This document shows, in pieces, positions 1-10,199 of a stretch of 64,000 nt of DNA. A program made the translations under genes and the position numbers. The DNA comes from Diogma glabrata (lineage: Eukaryota; Arthropoda; Insecta; Diptera; Cylindrotomidae). The notes under the pieces were generated by a model. It did not search any database. It worked only from the letters and a program-made list of their open reading frames with translations, and was not told the DNA's origin. The DNA lies in the NCBI GenBank assembly GCA_963693315.1, contig OY856187.1, positions 110,399,746 through 110,463,745 on the forward strand, written 5' to 3'. How positions within the stretch are numbered: position 1 is the stretch's first letter; each line of letters starts with the position of its first letter.

Positions 1-1630
1 CATTGACGCTTTGTAACATGTAATGCATCTTAAAATTATATTACAACACTGATGAACATGTTCGAAAATTAAAAATAGCAATACAATCATACATATAGTA
101 ATCAATTAAAATTTAATCACTCATCCGCGTATGCTTTTCTAAATCACTACTCATTCATATTTGATGACGAATCACATCGTTAGAGCTAATTTACAAATTA
201 AGCTCAATATATCATTCCCATACAACTTCTCGTTTACTTTAATGCGAAAAAATTATGAAGAACTATTTTCACCCTTTTCGAACAGAATTTCTTACAACCA
301 ATTCATAATCATTCCCTACATTTTTGTTCAACCACCAATATTTTAATTTTTGAAGTAAAACTTCTTTAGGCGTGATATGACAAGTAACTCAAATCTTTTT
401 TCGGACGGAAGTTACGTTTTCAAACGGAAATGACGATCGGTTAAATAAATTATAATGAAACCAACTATATTCTTCTCTATTATACACTCTGATTTTAAAT
501 CTTAAGACCAATTTCAGCACACAGTTTAAATGCACAATGCACAATAAAACAATTTAGGAGCTTTTTATGACCTCTAATTTCTTCAGTTGCAATATTTTCT
601 TCAGTTTCTAATTGAAGAAATGTTTCTTGGTTATTCCGTTTTTTGTTGTGGTTTTCTTCTTTTTTCCTTTTATTTTATTTTCTGTTGGTGATTGTTGTAC
701 CATGTTTTTGTGTTTTTTTAATAAGGAATAAATATCTTTTTAGCAATTGGTTTTTTGTTTTTTTTGGAAATACAATTTTTTCAATAAAAAATTGAATGAT
801 AATCACAAAATATAAAATGCATTATGAAAAAATAGTTAGAATTTCTAAAGTTTCATAGAACATGATATTTTTTATTTATAACTTTTACATTAAATCGTTA
901 TATTTAATGAAATATAAATAACATATTATAAATATAAATTAATAAATAGTTAATTTGAATAATCAACAATTATTTATTCCACATTGTTTAGTTCTAATAC
1001 ATAGTTTTTATTATTTTTTTATTTTAAATATTTTTTAATTAAATAAACTAAAAATATTACAAAATATAAACAAAGAAACAACTGAAAAGAATATCTGCAA
1101 TATCTACATTTTTCCATCCAATACGTTTCAATATAAATAACTGAAAAGTAAAATATAAAAACAAACTTACAAAAGAAAACAGAAAAAAATTGAAGAAAAT
1201 AATTGAAGCTCTATTTCTTCACTTTTTGACACAGTATTTCGTAAAACAAATTCTTCAATTAAATTGTACGATTTAATTGTAGATAGGTCACAATGTTTAA
1301 ACACATACATTCACACAATTGCATCAAACAATAATAAAAAAATAATATAAAGAAGAAATTCAAACAACAATTAAATAATAAAAGCAAACGAATATTATTT
1401 TCATACTTGCCGAATTCGATTAATGTTATTACTTATCGTATTTTTTTATTAAGTCTCGTGTTAAATAATATATAATATGAGTTGGACGTGCGGATTTTAG
1501 TTACTTAATTATTTAGTTTCGTTATTTTTTAAATGAGCAATTTAACGCAGATTCAACAACGTTTTGACTTGACCCCTTTTAATTTTGATTATTTTCTGTT
1601 TATAGATAGTCTTTCATAAATGAAAAATAT
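1..1630. other. AT-rich intergenic DNA, no gene seen
   Basis: No reading frame here resembles a protein I know. The only open stretch (161-346, 61 codons) is short and AT-driven. The last ~100 bases (about 1532-1632) closely resemble 43532-43632, so the LOA-like element that follows seems to have inserted into a member of that repeat family. Confidence 0.6.
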
Positions 1631-1947
1631 TAGTTTTTGGCTACTATGGCAGGTAGTGCTCCATAATGCTATCGCCTCCGGGTCTACGTGCTCTTTCCTT
1701 GCACGTGTGTTTAATGATCCAGGTGTGGAGCGGGTCACGCTAAATGATTAGCAAAACGGGCTGGATCAAGGTGTCATGCGACTCGTGCCGTGCCGATGAT
1801 CGGCCAGACTGGGGGCCCATTCAAATAGCTCAGTCGCGAACGGAGCCGCCTGGATACCGGGTAACCTCCAGGTGTATTTTACCTTGCCAAGTTATCAGGG
1901 CTCTGACTTGGTCGACCTATCTTCCCGTGAAACTCGTGGGAACAAAA

Positions 1948-3261
1948 ATGGAAAAAAATAACAAAAATTCTAAAAACAAAAACACAAATAAATATCAAAA
2001 GCGGGACGACACCGCGTTGACGAGGAAAGCAGGTACAAGTGGCAGGCGCAGGAGCGAGTCTCCTCGTCATGCTGCTGACGTGAATGTACCAGCGGCAAGT
2101 GATAATTCTATGGCCGGGACCAGTAAAGCTTCCGTGCCGGCAGAAAATAGCACAATGCCAAGGAAAAGCAAGAGGTGCAGTAGGCAGAGAGGCCCACCTT
2201 TACCACCTATAGGACAGCCCGGAGGGCTGGATGATCCACTGAGGCGGGGGCTCAGTGGTGCTGGTACCAGGTGGTACCTAAGGTTCCTCGCGGAAGGGAT
2301 GTCTCCCGAGGACTCTAAAAGGAAGGCTCTGGAACGGAAAGGGAATACCCCAACCGTCGCAGCTGAAAATGTGAAGCGTACCAGAGAGGCTACGACGCCA
2401 CAGGAAAAAGCAGCAAAGAAGCCTAGGATAGCCACTCGTCAGGACAGAGAGCAAGATCATCTCAGACCAGGCACCAGCTACGCCGGTGTAATTAAGACGA
2501 TTAAGGTGGCTATCCTGGATGAGGATTATCCCCAGAAGATGCTTAGCGCGGAGGAGCTGGGGTTAATCGAGGCAGGGCTAGTGAACCAACTAGCAAAAGG
2601 ATGCGCTGATCACAGGATCGGGTTTGGGGGGATTCACTTCAAACCTGGTTATGTGATGGTAGAGTGCGACGACGAGCAGACGGCAAAATGGCTCGTGTCT
2701 GTTTTACCTGAAGTGAAAGTTGGTAAACATTCACTTGTGACGAAATTGGGAGATAATATTCCGATTCCTCACAAGATTACCGTCTTTCTCCCAAGGAGTG
2801 CTGGGCAGACCAGGGAGAAATCTCTCGCGCTGCTAGAAGGGCAAAACGCCGGCTTGTTTATCAAGGATTGGAAGCTGTCGGGCAATCGGGATGAGGGCAC
2901 AGGCCAGCTCCTGACTGCACTGATCGACGACAGAGCAAAGACAGCCTTATCGAAGGTAGGGAATACCCTTAACTATCGATTTGGCAAAGTCTTTGTCCAC
3001 GGACCAAGAAGGGCGGTTGCGGAAAGAACAGAGGAAAAAGCCACAAGTAGTATCTCGGGGGAAGCACCTCAGATACTTTCACCGACAAGGGGAGCAGTCA
3101 CAACCTTAACGACACCCAATGAGGTGGTAAATATGGTTGTCGAAGAGGTGGAGGATGTTGCTGCAGAGGATTATAGCAGCATCGAGGATGTGGGGACGGA
3201 GGAGGAGGAGAGGTTGTTGATGGATGAAGGGGCAGGTACGCCCCTCTCCGACAACATCTAA
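1948..3261 (+). CDS. ORF1 protein of LOA-like retrotransposon (DUF4780-like)
   Basis: This is the nucleic-acid-binding ORF1 protein of a non-LTR retrotransposon, expected to coat the element RNA. The frame is open from 1744 (505 codons). I prefer ATG 1948, which has A at -3 and G at +4 and leaves the upstream ~68 codons as probable 5' UTR; ATG 1744 stays possible. The first part is Lys/Ser/Pro-rich and basic. From about residue 180 (counting from 1948) it resembles the DUF4780 domain of insect retroelement ORF1 proteins, containing YAGVIKTIKVAILDEDYP and an FVHGPRR-like end. The C-terminus is very acidic. I see no CCHC knuckles, unlike many R1/Jockey ORF1s. The stop overlaps the ORF2 start as TAATG, which suggests termination-reinitiation. 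No internal lesion is visible. Confidence 0.75.
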   Translation: MEKNNKNSKNKNTNKYQKRDDTALTRKAGTSGRRRSESPRHAADVNVPAASDNSMAGTSKASVPAENSTMPRKSKRCSRQRGPPLPPIGQPGGLDDPLRRGLSGAGTRWYLRFLAEGMSPEDSKRKALERKGNTPTVAAENVKRTREATTPQEKAAKKPRIATRQDREQDHLRPGTSYAGVIKTIKVAILDEDYPQKMLSAEELGLIEAGLVNQLAKGCADHRIGFGGIHFKPGYVMVECDDEQTAKWLVSVLPEVKVGKHSLVTKLGDNIPIPHKITVFLPRSAGQTREKSLALLEGQNAGLFIKDWKLSGNRDEGTGQLLTALIDDRAKTALSKVGNTLNYRFGKVFVHGPRRAVAERTEEKATSSISGEAPQILSPTRGAVTTLTTPNEVVNMVVEEVEDVAAEDYSSIEDVGTEEEERLLMDEGAGTPLSDNI

Positions 3262-5825
3262 TGGCGGCGGCAGGAAGATTGTGCGTGGCCCAAGTGAATG
3301 TCCACCACACCATAGCAGCGTCAGCTGTGGTGGCCAGGACATTCACTAAGAAACAACTAGGGCTCACGCTGATACAGGAACCCTGGATCCACAAAAACAG
3401 GGTGAGGGGCCTTGCCAACAGCGAGGCGAAGGTAGTATGGGATACTAATGCAGACTCACCCAGAGCGTGCATTATGATTAGGAAAAACATTAATTATATT
3501 TGTCTTTCAGATTTTCTTACCAAGGACTTGGTGGCCATATCAACTACCATCACACTCGGAGGCATTCGCCGCCAGGTAGTGGTAGCATCGGCATACTGTG
3601 CAGGGGACGGGACACAGATACCGCCTACGGAGGTACAGGATCTGGTAGAATGGTGCAACAAGAAGAAGTGGCCTCTTATCATCGGTTGTGATGCAAATGC
3701 TCACAACGAGACATGGGGAAGTACGGATACAAACCAGAGAGGTGAGTTTCTGTTAGAATTTTTAATAAAAGAAAACCTTAGCGTGTTTAATGTCGGGAAC
3801 ACTCCCACCTTTGTCACAAGGGCAAGACAGGAAGTGTTAGATTTAACGGTAGGAAGTATCGAAGTAGGTCAGTTCATAAAGAACTGGAGAGTATCAAATG
3901 AACCCTCCCTGTCGGATCATAGAATGATTCTGTTTGAACTGGATAGTACGAAAGAGGAATCACCCCCATTTCGGAACCCCAGGAACACAAGGTGGGATCA
4001 ATTTGAGGAGAACCTTAAAGAAAGTCTACAGCTAGTAACTGTTAGAGGGACAGTAAAACACTACACCGCGCTGGAACAAGCTGTAGCGGAGGTAAATCTG
4101 GCAATCACCAAGGCGTTTGAAGCCAGCTGCCCAATTACTAAGGTAAAAGAGCAGAGAGAAGCGCTTTGGCGGAGCAAGGAGTTGTCAAAATTAAGAACAG
4201 AAGTACGGAGACTTTTCAATAGAGCAAAGCAATCCGGAAACTGGGAAGAGTATACCAGGGTGCTTACCACCTACAATAAGGAAATTAGGAGGGCAAAGAG
4301 GGGCAGTTTCAGAACCTTTTGTGATAATATCTCGGCAGCGCCTGTAGCGGCTAGGCTGCATAGGGCTTTGACGAAGGACGGTGTCGAGATTAAAACTTCG
4401 TTAAGAAGGCCGGATGGTACGCAAACAGAGGATGAGCAGCAGAGAGCTGCTCTTCTTCTAGGAACACACTTTCCGGGAGGCATAAGTGCGTGTACAGAAG
4501 ACACGGGTAAGCAGAAAACTAAAAGACCAAGCCCAGAGGACTGGAGGGTGGCTGCCTCACTTTTTACGGAGGAACGTATTAAGTGGGCCATAGGCACTTT
4601 CCAGCCATACAAATCACCACGAGTGGACGGTATAGTCCCAGCTCTCCTGCAGAGGGGGCAAAAGTGGCTGTTACCGCACCTCCTGGGCATATTCAGGAGC
4701 AGTCTGGCGCTTGGGCATATTCCAGAACCATGGAGAACGGCGAAAGTGATATTTATTCCGAAAGTAGGTAAGAAAGATGTCACTCAGCCGAAGTCTCATA
4801 GACCCATTAGTTTAACATCTTTCATGTTAAAAACGATGGAAAAGGTGATTGACAACTACATAAGAACCAAAACCTTGGCGAGATCACCTTTGCAAGATAG
4901 TCAACACGCATACAGAACGGGCAGATCAACAGAAACCGCGCTGTTCACGTTGACGAAAGAATTAGGAGAGGCGGTGGACAACAAAGAAGTTGCTATCTGT
5001 GCCTTCCTGGACATTGAAGGAGCATTTGATAACACCTCACATGGAGCGGTCAGGAAGGCTCTAAGTGAGAAAAAGGTTGACAACACCACAACCGACTGGA
5101 TGTGTGAGATGCTGAGAACTAGAGTAGCAGAAATTAAGGCTGGGGATTGCAAAATCAGCCTTGGAACCACTAGGGGCTGTCCGCAAGGGGGGGTCTTATC
5201 ACCCCTCATGTGGAGTCTAGTGGTGGATGAAATCCTAACTATATTAAGTAACCAGGGCATTAAATGTCTTGGGTACGCGGATGACATAGTCATTATCGCC
5301 AGAGGTAAGTTCGAAGAAACACTTTGCGATATAGTACAGAGGGGACTGAATCTGGTAGATACTTGGTGCACATCTGTGGGACTAAAACTCAATCTGAGTA
5401 AAACCACGATGGTCCCGTTCACCAAGAAAAGAAAACTTAACATGAAACCCATCATGATGAGGGGCTCCATAATTGAATCTGCACAGGAGACTAAATATCT
5501 AGGAGTAATTCTTGATAGCAAACTCCTGTGGAGAAGCCACATGAAAGCAGTGGTAAACAAGGCCGTAAGAGCTCTAATGGTATGCAAAAACCTTGCGGGT
5601 AAAACTTGGGGGTGCAGCCCAGGAATCCTAAGGTGGATGTATACCATGATAGTTAGACCAGCCTTCACTTACGGAGCGGTGGCATGGTGCAAAAGAGCCC
5701 AGTGTAATTCTGGAGTTCCGGAGTATTTGGACCGAAAACCAAATACTTTGAGCCCATGGGCACCTACCCCAGCGTCTTCCAGGCTGAGATATGTGCAATC
5801 GAAAGATGCGCAAACTTTTGCTTAA
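3261..5825 (+). pseudogene. ORF2: AP endonuclease-reverse transcriptase, C-terminus deleted
   Basis: ORF2 nicks target DNA and copies element RNA by target-primed reverse transcription. An APE-type endonuclease spans about residues 5-225 (LTLIQEPW, GCDANAHNETWGS, SDHRM with the catalytic His). Reverse transcriptase follows at about 430-720: DIEGAFDNTS (motif A), CPQGGVLSPL, and GYADDIV with the YADD box at 672-675. All catalytic residues of both domains are visible. After the RT thumb (around 5700) the frame leaves the expected path and ends in about 40 unrelated residues at 5825. RNase H resumes in another frame, with its first part, including the first catalytic Asp, missing. The start is ATG 3261, overlapping the ORF1 stop. 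Confidence 0.85.
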
Positions 5826-6505
5826 GAAGGAAATATAAGAATAAGAGAATTGCCATCTTATCAGACAGCCAAGCAGCAATCAATGCGTTACGCTCATACA
5901 CCATCACATCCAAAATTGTTGGAGACTGTGTGAGCAAGCTAAATAAGCTTGGGAATAGTAACAAAGTAACAGTTTACTGGATACCTGGTCATGCGGGTAT
6001 CGCAGGTAATGAAGAAGCCGACAAATTAGCAAGACGAGGTGCTTTAACATCGTTTGTTGGCCCGGAGCCCTTTTGTGGACTGGGGACTAAAGCCATCCAC
6101 GAAAGGATGAGGGAAGCAATTATGACGGATTGGTCTAAAACCTGGGATAACACCGAGGGTCTAAGGCAATCCAAGGAGTTGATTGGATCGTTCAATCAAA
6201 AGAGAGCAGTAATGTGCTGTAGGTTAAATAGGAATAACCTAAGAATACTGACAGGGGTTCTTACAGGACACTGTAAACTAAGAAAACACCTTAATAACAT
6301 TGGGGTGGAGCAGGGAGACGAATGTAGATTTTGTCTTTTGGAAGAAGAGACCCCAGCCCATCTTCTCAAAGACTGTGGAGCCTTGATCTACATGAGAAGG
6401 TTTCATCTGGGGGAGGGTTACATTAACGGGCATGACCTGCATAAACTTAACCCTCTCCATATCCTGAGGTTCCTGAAGGAAGCTGGACTGGAGGAGGTGC
6501 TCTAA
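5708..6505 (+). pseudogene. RNase H and zinc-motif C-terminus of ORF2, cut off from RT
   Basis: The frame reads GVFGPKTKYFEPMGTYPSVF before the methionine at 5756, so it opens at 5708 rather than at that ATG. RNase H type I motifs follow: AEICAIERCA (catalytic Glu), SDSQAAINAL (catalytic Asp) and IPGHAGIAGNEEAD (His/Asp loop). A cysteine-histidine motif (CRFCLLEEETPAHLLKDC) typical of I/R1/LOA-group C-termini comes next. The N-terminal strand with the first catalytic Asp and the RT-RNase H linker are absent. This points to a deletion at about 5700-5710 with a frame change. The fragment has no start of its own. Confidence 0.8.
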
Positions 6506-6900
6506 CTGGGTAGTCACTAGTGAGTAGTAGGGTGGGGTACAATAGATCATTTTGGTCGCAGTACAAAATATAACCATCAAATTTTAATCTAAATCTCTCT
6601 TAATGGCAGGTAGTACTAAAATGGTTAAATATAAAATAAATATGTCATATTGACATTAACGAGCCCCGCATGGAGGGATCAGTTTTATTGTTTTGAATTT
6701 TTTTTTTTTTATTTTTGATCTACGGGTGTGACAACCCCGCGTACTCTAGTCCCTGCTATTGACATACGAGTTAACGTGAGATATCACATACCACTGGCAA
6801 TAGCAGTGAGATATCACTAGCCAAGGTGACATCTTAGGGGTGGTGGCGGATGAACTGTATTCAGTCAACGGTAGCACCCTCAATCTTAGCTATGAAATAA
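6506..6900 (+). other. 3' UTR of LOA-like element
   Basis: This is non-coding sequence after ORF2, with a T-run at about 6698-6711. About 6668-6893 closely matches a diverged copy at about 15800-16025, including the segments TGATCTAC.GGTGTGA and GGCCGATGAACTCTATTCAG (with a few differences). That match shows the stretch belongs to the element and not to the flank. The end is not marked by a clear poly(A) and could lie as far as about 7020. Confidence 0.6.
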
Positions 6901-7204
6901 TCCTTGATGATGAGACGCTATTGCTTCCTTGAGGAAATGAGCCTTCATATAACTATGTGTGGGCTTTAATCTTCAAGAAAGACGGTGCGTCAAGGATCAA
7001 GGAATATGCAACCGGCTGGATTATTGGCAACTACATTTTTGTTTTGTTTCAGTAAATTTTTGAAAAAATTTGCTATTCACTTTTTAATTTACTTTTATTT
7101 TCTCTATTCTATCATAAAATATTGGCCTATGTCATATTTTGTCAGTGATAGGATTTTTTGTTTAGTTATCCATTCTTTAACAAAAAATATAAAAAAACAA
7201 AAAA

Positions 7205-7345
7205 AGAAAGATTTACGTCCATCAACACCTTTGAACGTATGTTGTTGTGGGACCTTGGTCTGAAAAGGTTTTTATGTGTTATTGTGACACATATTGTAAT
7301 TCCTACTACACAACACATTTTATTAAAAAAAAAAAAAAAAAAAAT
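7205..7345 (+). mobile_element. 3'-end stub of Jockey/CR1-like LINE with poly(A)
   Basis: The sequence from about 7205 to the A-run at 7325-7344 matches the reverse complement of 58937-59075, the last codons, short 3' UTR and poly(A) of the LINE at 58.9-61.5 kb. Shared words include GTTGTTGTGGGACC, TGTGACACATAT and ACACAACACATTTTATTAA. Only about 120 bases remain, so this is a severely 5'-truncated insertion. It lies just beyond the LOA-like 3' UTR. Confidence 0.8.
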
Positions 7346-8190
7346 TAGCATTTATTGATAATGTAATTTACAACATCTGTAAAAAAAAGTCATATTTACA
7401 TAATGTTACACAAAGTAAGTTCAATTATTATCATTATTAAAATATGAAATTAGAGGTTTATGGTAACTAAAGTGAGAAACATAAGCTTTGCTTTGCATAT
7501 TTGCTAAATTTATTGAAAAAAACGCATCAATTGTTGTACCAAATCTTGTTTTTGTATTAAATGGACATGCATTCATCGTTAAATTTAATTTGTAAGACTT
7601 TGTAATACATTATGTAAATATTATTTTTTATTAAACATGTTGTAAACTATATTATCAATAAACGCTACTAAAAATTTTCAATAGGACATATTTATAGTAT
7701 ATTTAATCTATTTAGTAATACCCGCCACATTAGCCAAAGAAGTTTTATTTCAACCGCGTGTGAAGCTACTTTCCAACAAAAAACACGTTCATATTAAAAA
7801 ACGCAAAAAATGTTACAATAAACTCAAAAATGAAATTTGCATTTTTTGTAGGCTTTTCAGAAACTTTTGCCACTTAAAATCTTATTGCACAAAACTAACA
7901 TTTAACTAATTTCCAAAAATAAAATAATATTAACAATTAGTTAGTTAAATAAGAAACATTAAAAAACTTGTGGCACTATACACACTTGATACCAATTTGA
8001 TAAAAATCGATCGATCGATCATTATATAATGATCGATCAAAAGTTTTTATAAACGAGCATTTTTCATCTTTTGTTTCTTTTTAATTATGCTTTCATCACA
8101 TGATTTCAATACAGATTTAATTAAATGAGTATAAAAAAACGATATCATACGAACCACATCTTTTATCGGGATGTTTCTATTAATATCACA
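7346..8190. other. AT-rich DNA, no gene; short palindrome
   Basis: I see no coding sequence. At about 8006-8039 a perfect palindrome of GATCGATCATTATATAATGATCGATC type stands out (listed among the findings). Confidence 0.5.
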
Positions 8191-8966
8191 AAAAATCAAA
8201 TATGAAGGGGCTGAAATCTCAAACTAGATATCAAGACATCGGTTTTGATTAAGGATTTTGATATAGTTTTCGGCATAAAACTTTTATGAGGATATTGTTT
8301 TTAACACGTTTAACACGAAACATTAATTCGTCGCCTGAAAATATTACAGATCATATTTTAACATAATTTAGTAAAAATATGATACAATCAGCAAAATACT
8401 CAAAAACCTCTCCATTTAGCGTTTCGAGAAAATATAACAAAATCACAAATTCATATTGCTTTCAAAATTCCAAAAATATTCTAAAAATTAAATAAAATCA
8501 AACTTTATTCAAAATTCTAAAGATATTCGAAAAATTATTACAAAATCAAAGATCAAAACTTTGTTCAAAAATTCTAAAAATATTTCAAATTTTATAACAA
8601 AATCAAAAATTGAAACTTTTTTCAATATTCCAAAAACATTCAAAAAATTAAAATAAAATCAAATATTTAAACTTTTTCTAAATACTAATAATATTCCAAA
8701 AATTCTTGAAAATTCGAAAATTCAAACTTTTTCCAAAATTCTAAAAATTTAAAAATTGAAACATTTTTCAAAATTCCAAAAATTATAATAAAATCAAAAA
8801 TTTAAAATTTTTCAAAATTATAAAAATATTCCAAAAATTCTTACAAAATCAAAAATTGAAACTTTTTTTCAAAATTCTAAAAATATCTATATAAAACTCA
8901 CAAGTTCAAAAATTCTATTTTTTTCAAAACTCTAAAAATATTACAAAATTATTACAAAATCAAAAA

Positions 8967-9297
8967 TACAGGTTTTGCAGTCCAAATTTAGCATTTTGCA
9001 AATCAAATTCAACATTTTGCAATTCAAATTCAATTTTTACATTTCAAATTCAACTTTTTGCAAATCAAATTCAATATTTTGCAAATCAAATTCAACTTTT
9101 TGAAAATCAAATTCAATGTTTTGCAAATCAAATAGAAGAGCAAAAAATTGAATTTGATTTGCAAAAAGTTGAATTTGATTTGCAAAATATTGAATTTAAT
9201 TTGCAAAAAGTTGAATTTCATTTGTAAAAAGTTGAATTTGATTTGCAAAAGTTGAATTTGATTTGCAAAATGTTGAATTTGGACTGCAAAGCCTGTA
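8967..9297. repeat. Foldback made of ~21-bp units
   Basis: The left arm starts TACAGGTTTTGCAGTCCAAAT and the right arm ends ATTTGGACTGCAAAGCCTGTA, so the outer ends are inverted copies. Between them each arm is about seven degenerate copies of a ~21-bp unit (TTGCAAATCAAATTCAAC), meeting at about 9138-9145. The 93-codon frame on the minus strand here is only the repeat read through. Confidence 0.85.
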
Positions 9298-9363
9298 CAA
9301 ACTTTATACAAAATTCCAAAAATATTTCAAAAGCTATAACAAATTCAAAAATTTCCACGTTTA

Positions 9364-9856
9364 ATTTCATGTAAAATTACATTTACGTCATACAAACAGC
9401 TAAATTTTTTTTCCAAAAAAATTGCTAAAAAATAAATGAAATTACTTTTTGACACACTTGACAATATTTTTTTGACAAACTTATAATGCAATAAAATTCT
9501 TAATAATAATAATTTCATGTTCATTACATTTCATTTCATACAAATAACTAATTTTATTTTTTTCAAAAAAAATAAATGAAAATCATTCTTTTGACACACT
9601 TGACATTATTTTTTTGACAAACTTATAATGCCATAATTCTCTAGAATAATAATAAAATTTCATGTCATACAAATAATTAATTTTATTGTTTCCAAAAAAT
9701 TGGGTAAAAAAATAAATAAATATCATTCTTTTGACACACTTGACAACATTTTTTTGACAAACTTATAGTGCCATAATTCTCTATAATAATAATAAAATTT
9801 CATGTCATACAAATAATTAATTTTATTTTTTCCAAAAAATTGGTTAAAAAAACAAA
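9364..9856. repeat. ~128-bp tandem repeat, about four units
   Basis: Each unit contains CATACAAATAA, CCAAAAAATT, CTTTTGACACACTTGACA, TTTTTTTGACAAACTTATA and a TAATAATAAAATTTCATG end. Units 2 to 4 are very similar, whereas the first is more diverged. Related units with the GACACACTT core recur at 27.3-27.7 kb. Confidence 0.75.
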
Positions 9857-10195
9857 TTAAATCTATTTTTGAATTTTTGAGATCAATTAAACTCAAGTAA
9901 GTAAAGAAGCAATTGGAATATTTTCAATTCAAAGGTATGTTTTGAAGTTTTTCAGAAAAAAACTCCACTTCACATTTTTCGTGTTTCGGTGGGATTCGAA
10001 CCTACCTCGTCCATGCCCGGCTTGAATCTTTGAGCAGACACGCTATCGATTACGCCGTTGAGGCGATGACAATTTCAAAGTTGAAACTTCTTCATCACTT
10101 ATTTATTTTTACTTAAGTTGAATTTTTCCACTGTCATTAGACTCCATATTATGGAAAATGTTTTTACATTATATAGGATTTGGTGCATTACAATG
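9857..10195 (-). repeat. Dispersed repeat with tRNA-like module (SINE-like), copy 1
   Basis: Read on the minus strand, a D-arm/A-box-like GCGTAATCGATAGCG is followed by GGTTCGAATCCCACC, a good RNA polymerase III B box. An ~120-bp tail ends in TTAATTGATCTCAAAAATTC. The same unit occurs at 32.69-33.04 and 33.21-33.55 kb on the plus strand. About 100-130 bp upstream of the tRNA-like part (with AATATGGAGTCTAATGACAG) is also conserved, so the tRNA module is internal rather than at the very 5' end. No intact cloverleaf is proposed. Confidence 0.75.
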
Positions 10196-10199
10196 CACA

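Larger units (their letters stand above)
1632..6900 (+). mobile_element. LOA/R1-group non-LTR retrotransposon, internally deleted
   Basis: The unit has a GC-richer 5' UTR, ORF1, ORF2 (endonuclease plus reverse transcriptase), an RNase H and zinc-motif tail, and a 3' UTR. This is the LOA-type order within the R1/I group. The 5' edge is placed where similarity to the 43.5-kb repeat stops. The 12-mer ATGGCAGGTAGT occurs in both the 5' UTR (1646-1657) and the 3' UTR (6603-6614). The 3' edge is uncertain: similarity to a relic at 15.8-16.0 kb shows the 3' UTR extends at least to about 6893. An internal deletion near 5705 makes this copy non-autonomous. Clade is inferred from domain order and motifs, not from a tree. 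Confidence 0.8.
8190..9856. repeat. Composite low-copy repeat block (copy 1)
   Basis: The left end (about 8195-8310, GGGGCTGAAATCTCAA and TATAGTTTTCGGCATAAAA) is similar to about 26935-27050. The middle is low-complexity DNA built from degenerate CAAAATTCCAAAAATATTC units. A 331-bp foldback follows, then ~128-bp tandem units. The same order, in shortened form, recurs at 26.93-27.72 kb, so this is one dispersed family. Its class is unknown; no coding capacity is visible. Confidence 0.6.

Noticed and set aside
4271..4783. 170-codon minus-strand frame, and 4901-5668 minus (255 codons)
   Set aside because: Antisense shadows of the LOA-like RT, whose motifs on the plus strand are unambiguous.
7325..7344. 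Poly(A) as the tail of the LOA-like element
   Set aside because: The sequence before it matches the 3' end of the LINE at 58.9 kb, so the tail belongs to that family.
8460..8960. CRISPR-like array of CAAAATTCCAAAAATATTC units
   Set aside because: Units are degenerate, with irregular spacing and no unique spacers, in a eukaryotic context: low-complexity repeat.
9030..9311. 93-codon frame rich in LQIKFN repeats
   Set aside because: It is the 21-bp unit (length divisible by three) of the foldback translated; both orientations are open.
9985..10070. Functional tRNA gene
   Set aside because: D-arm and T-arm-like sequences are present, but acceptor and anticodon stems do not pair convincingly and the unit is repeated with its flanks, so it is a repeat.
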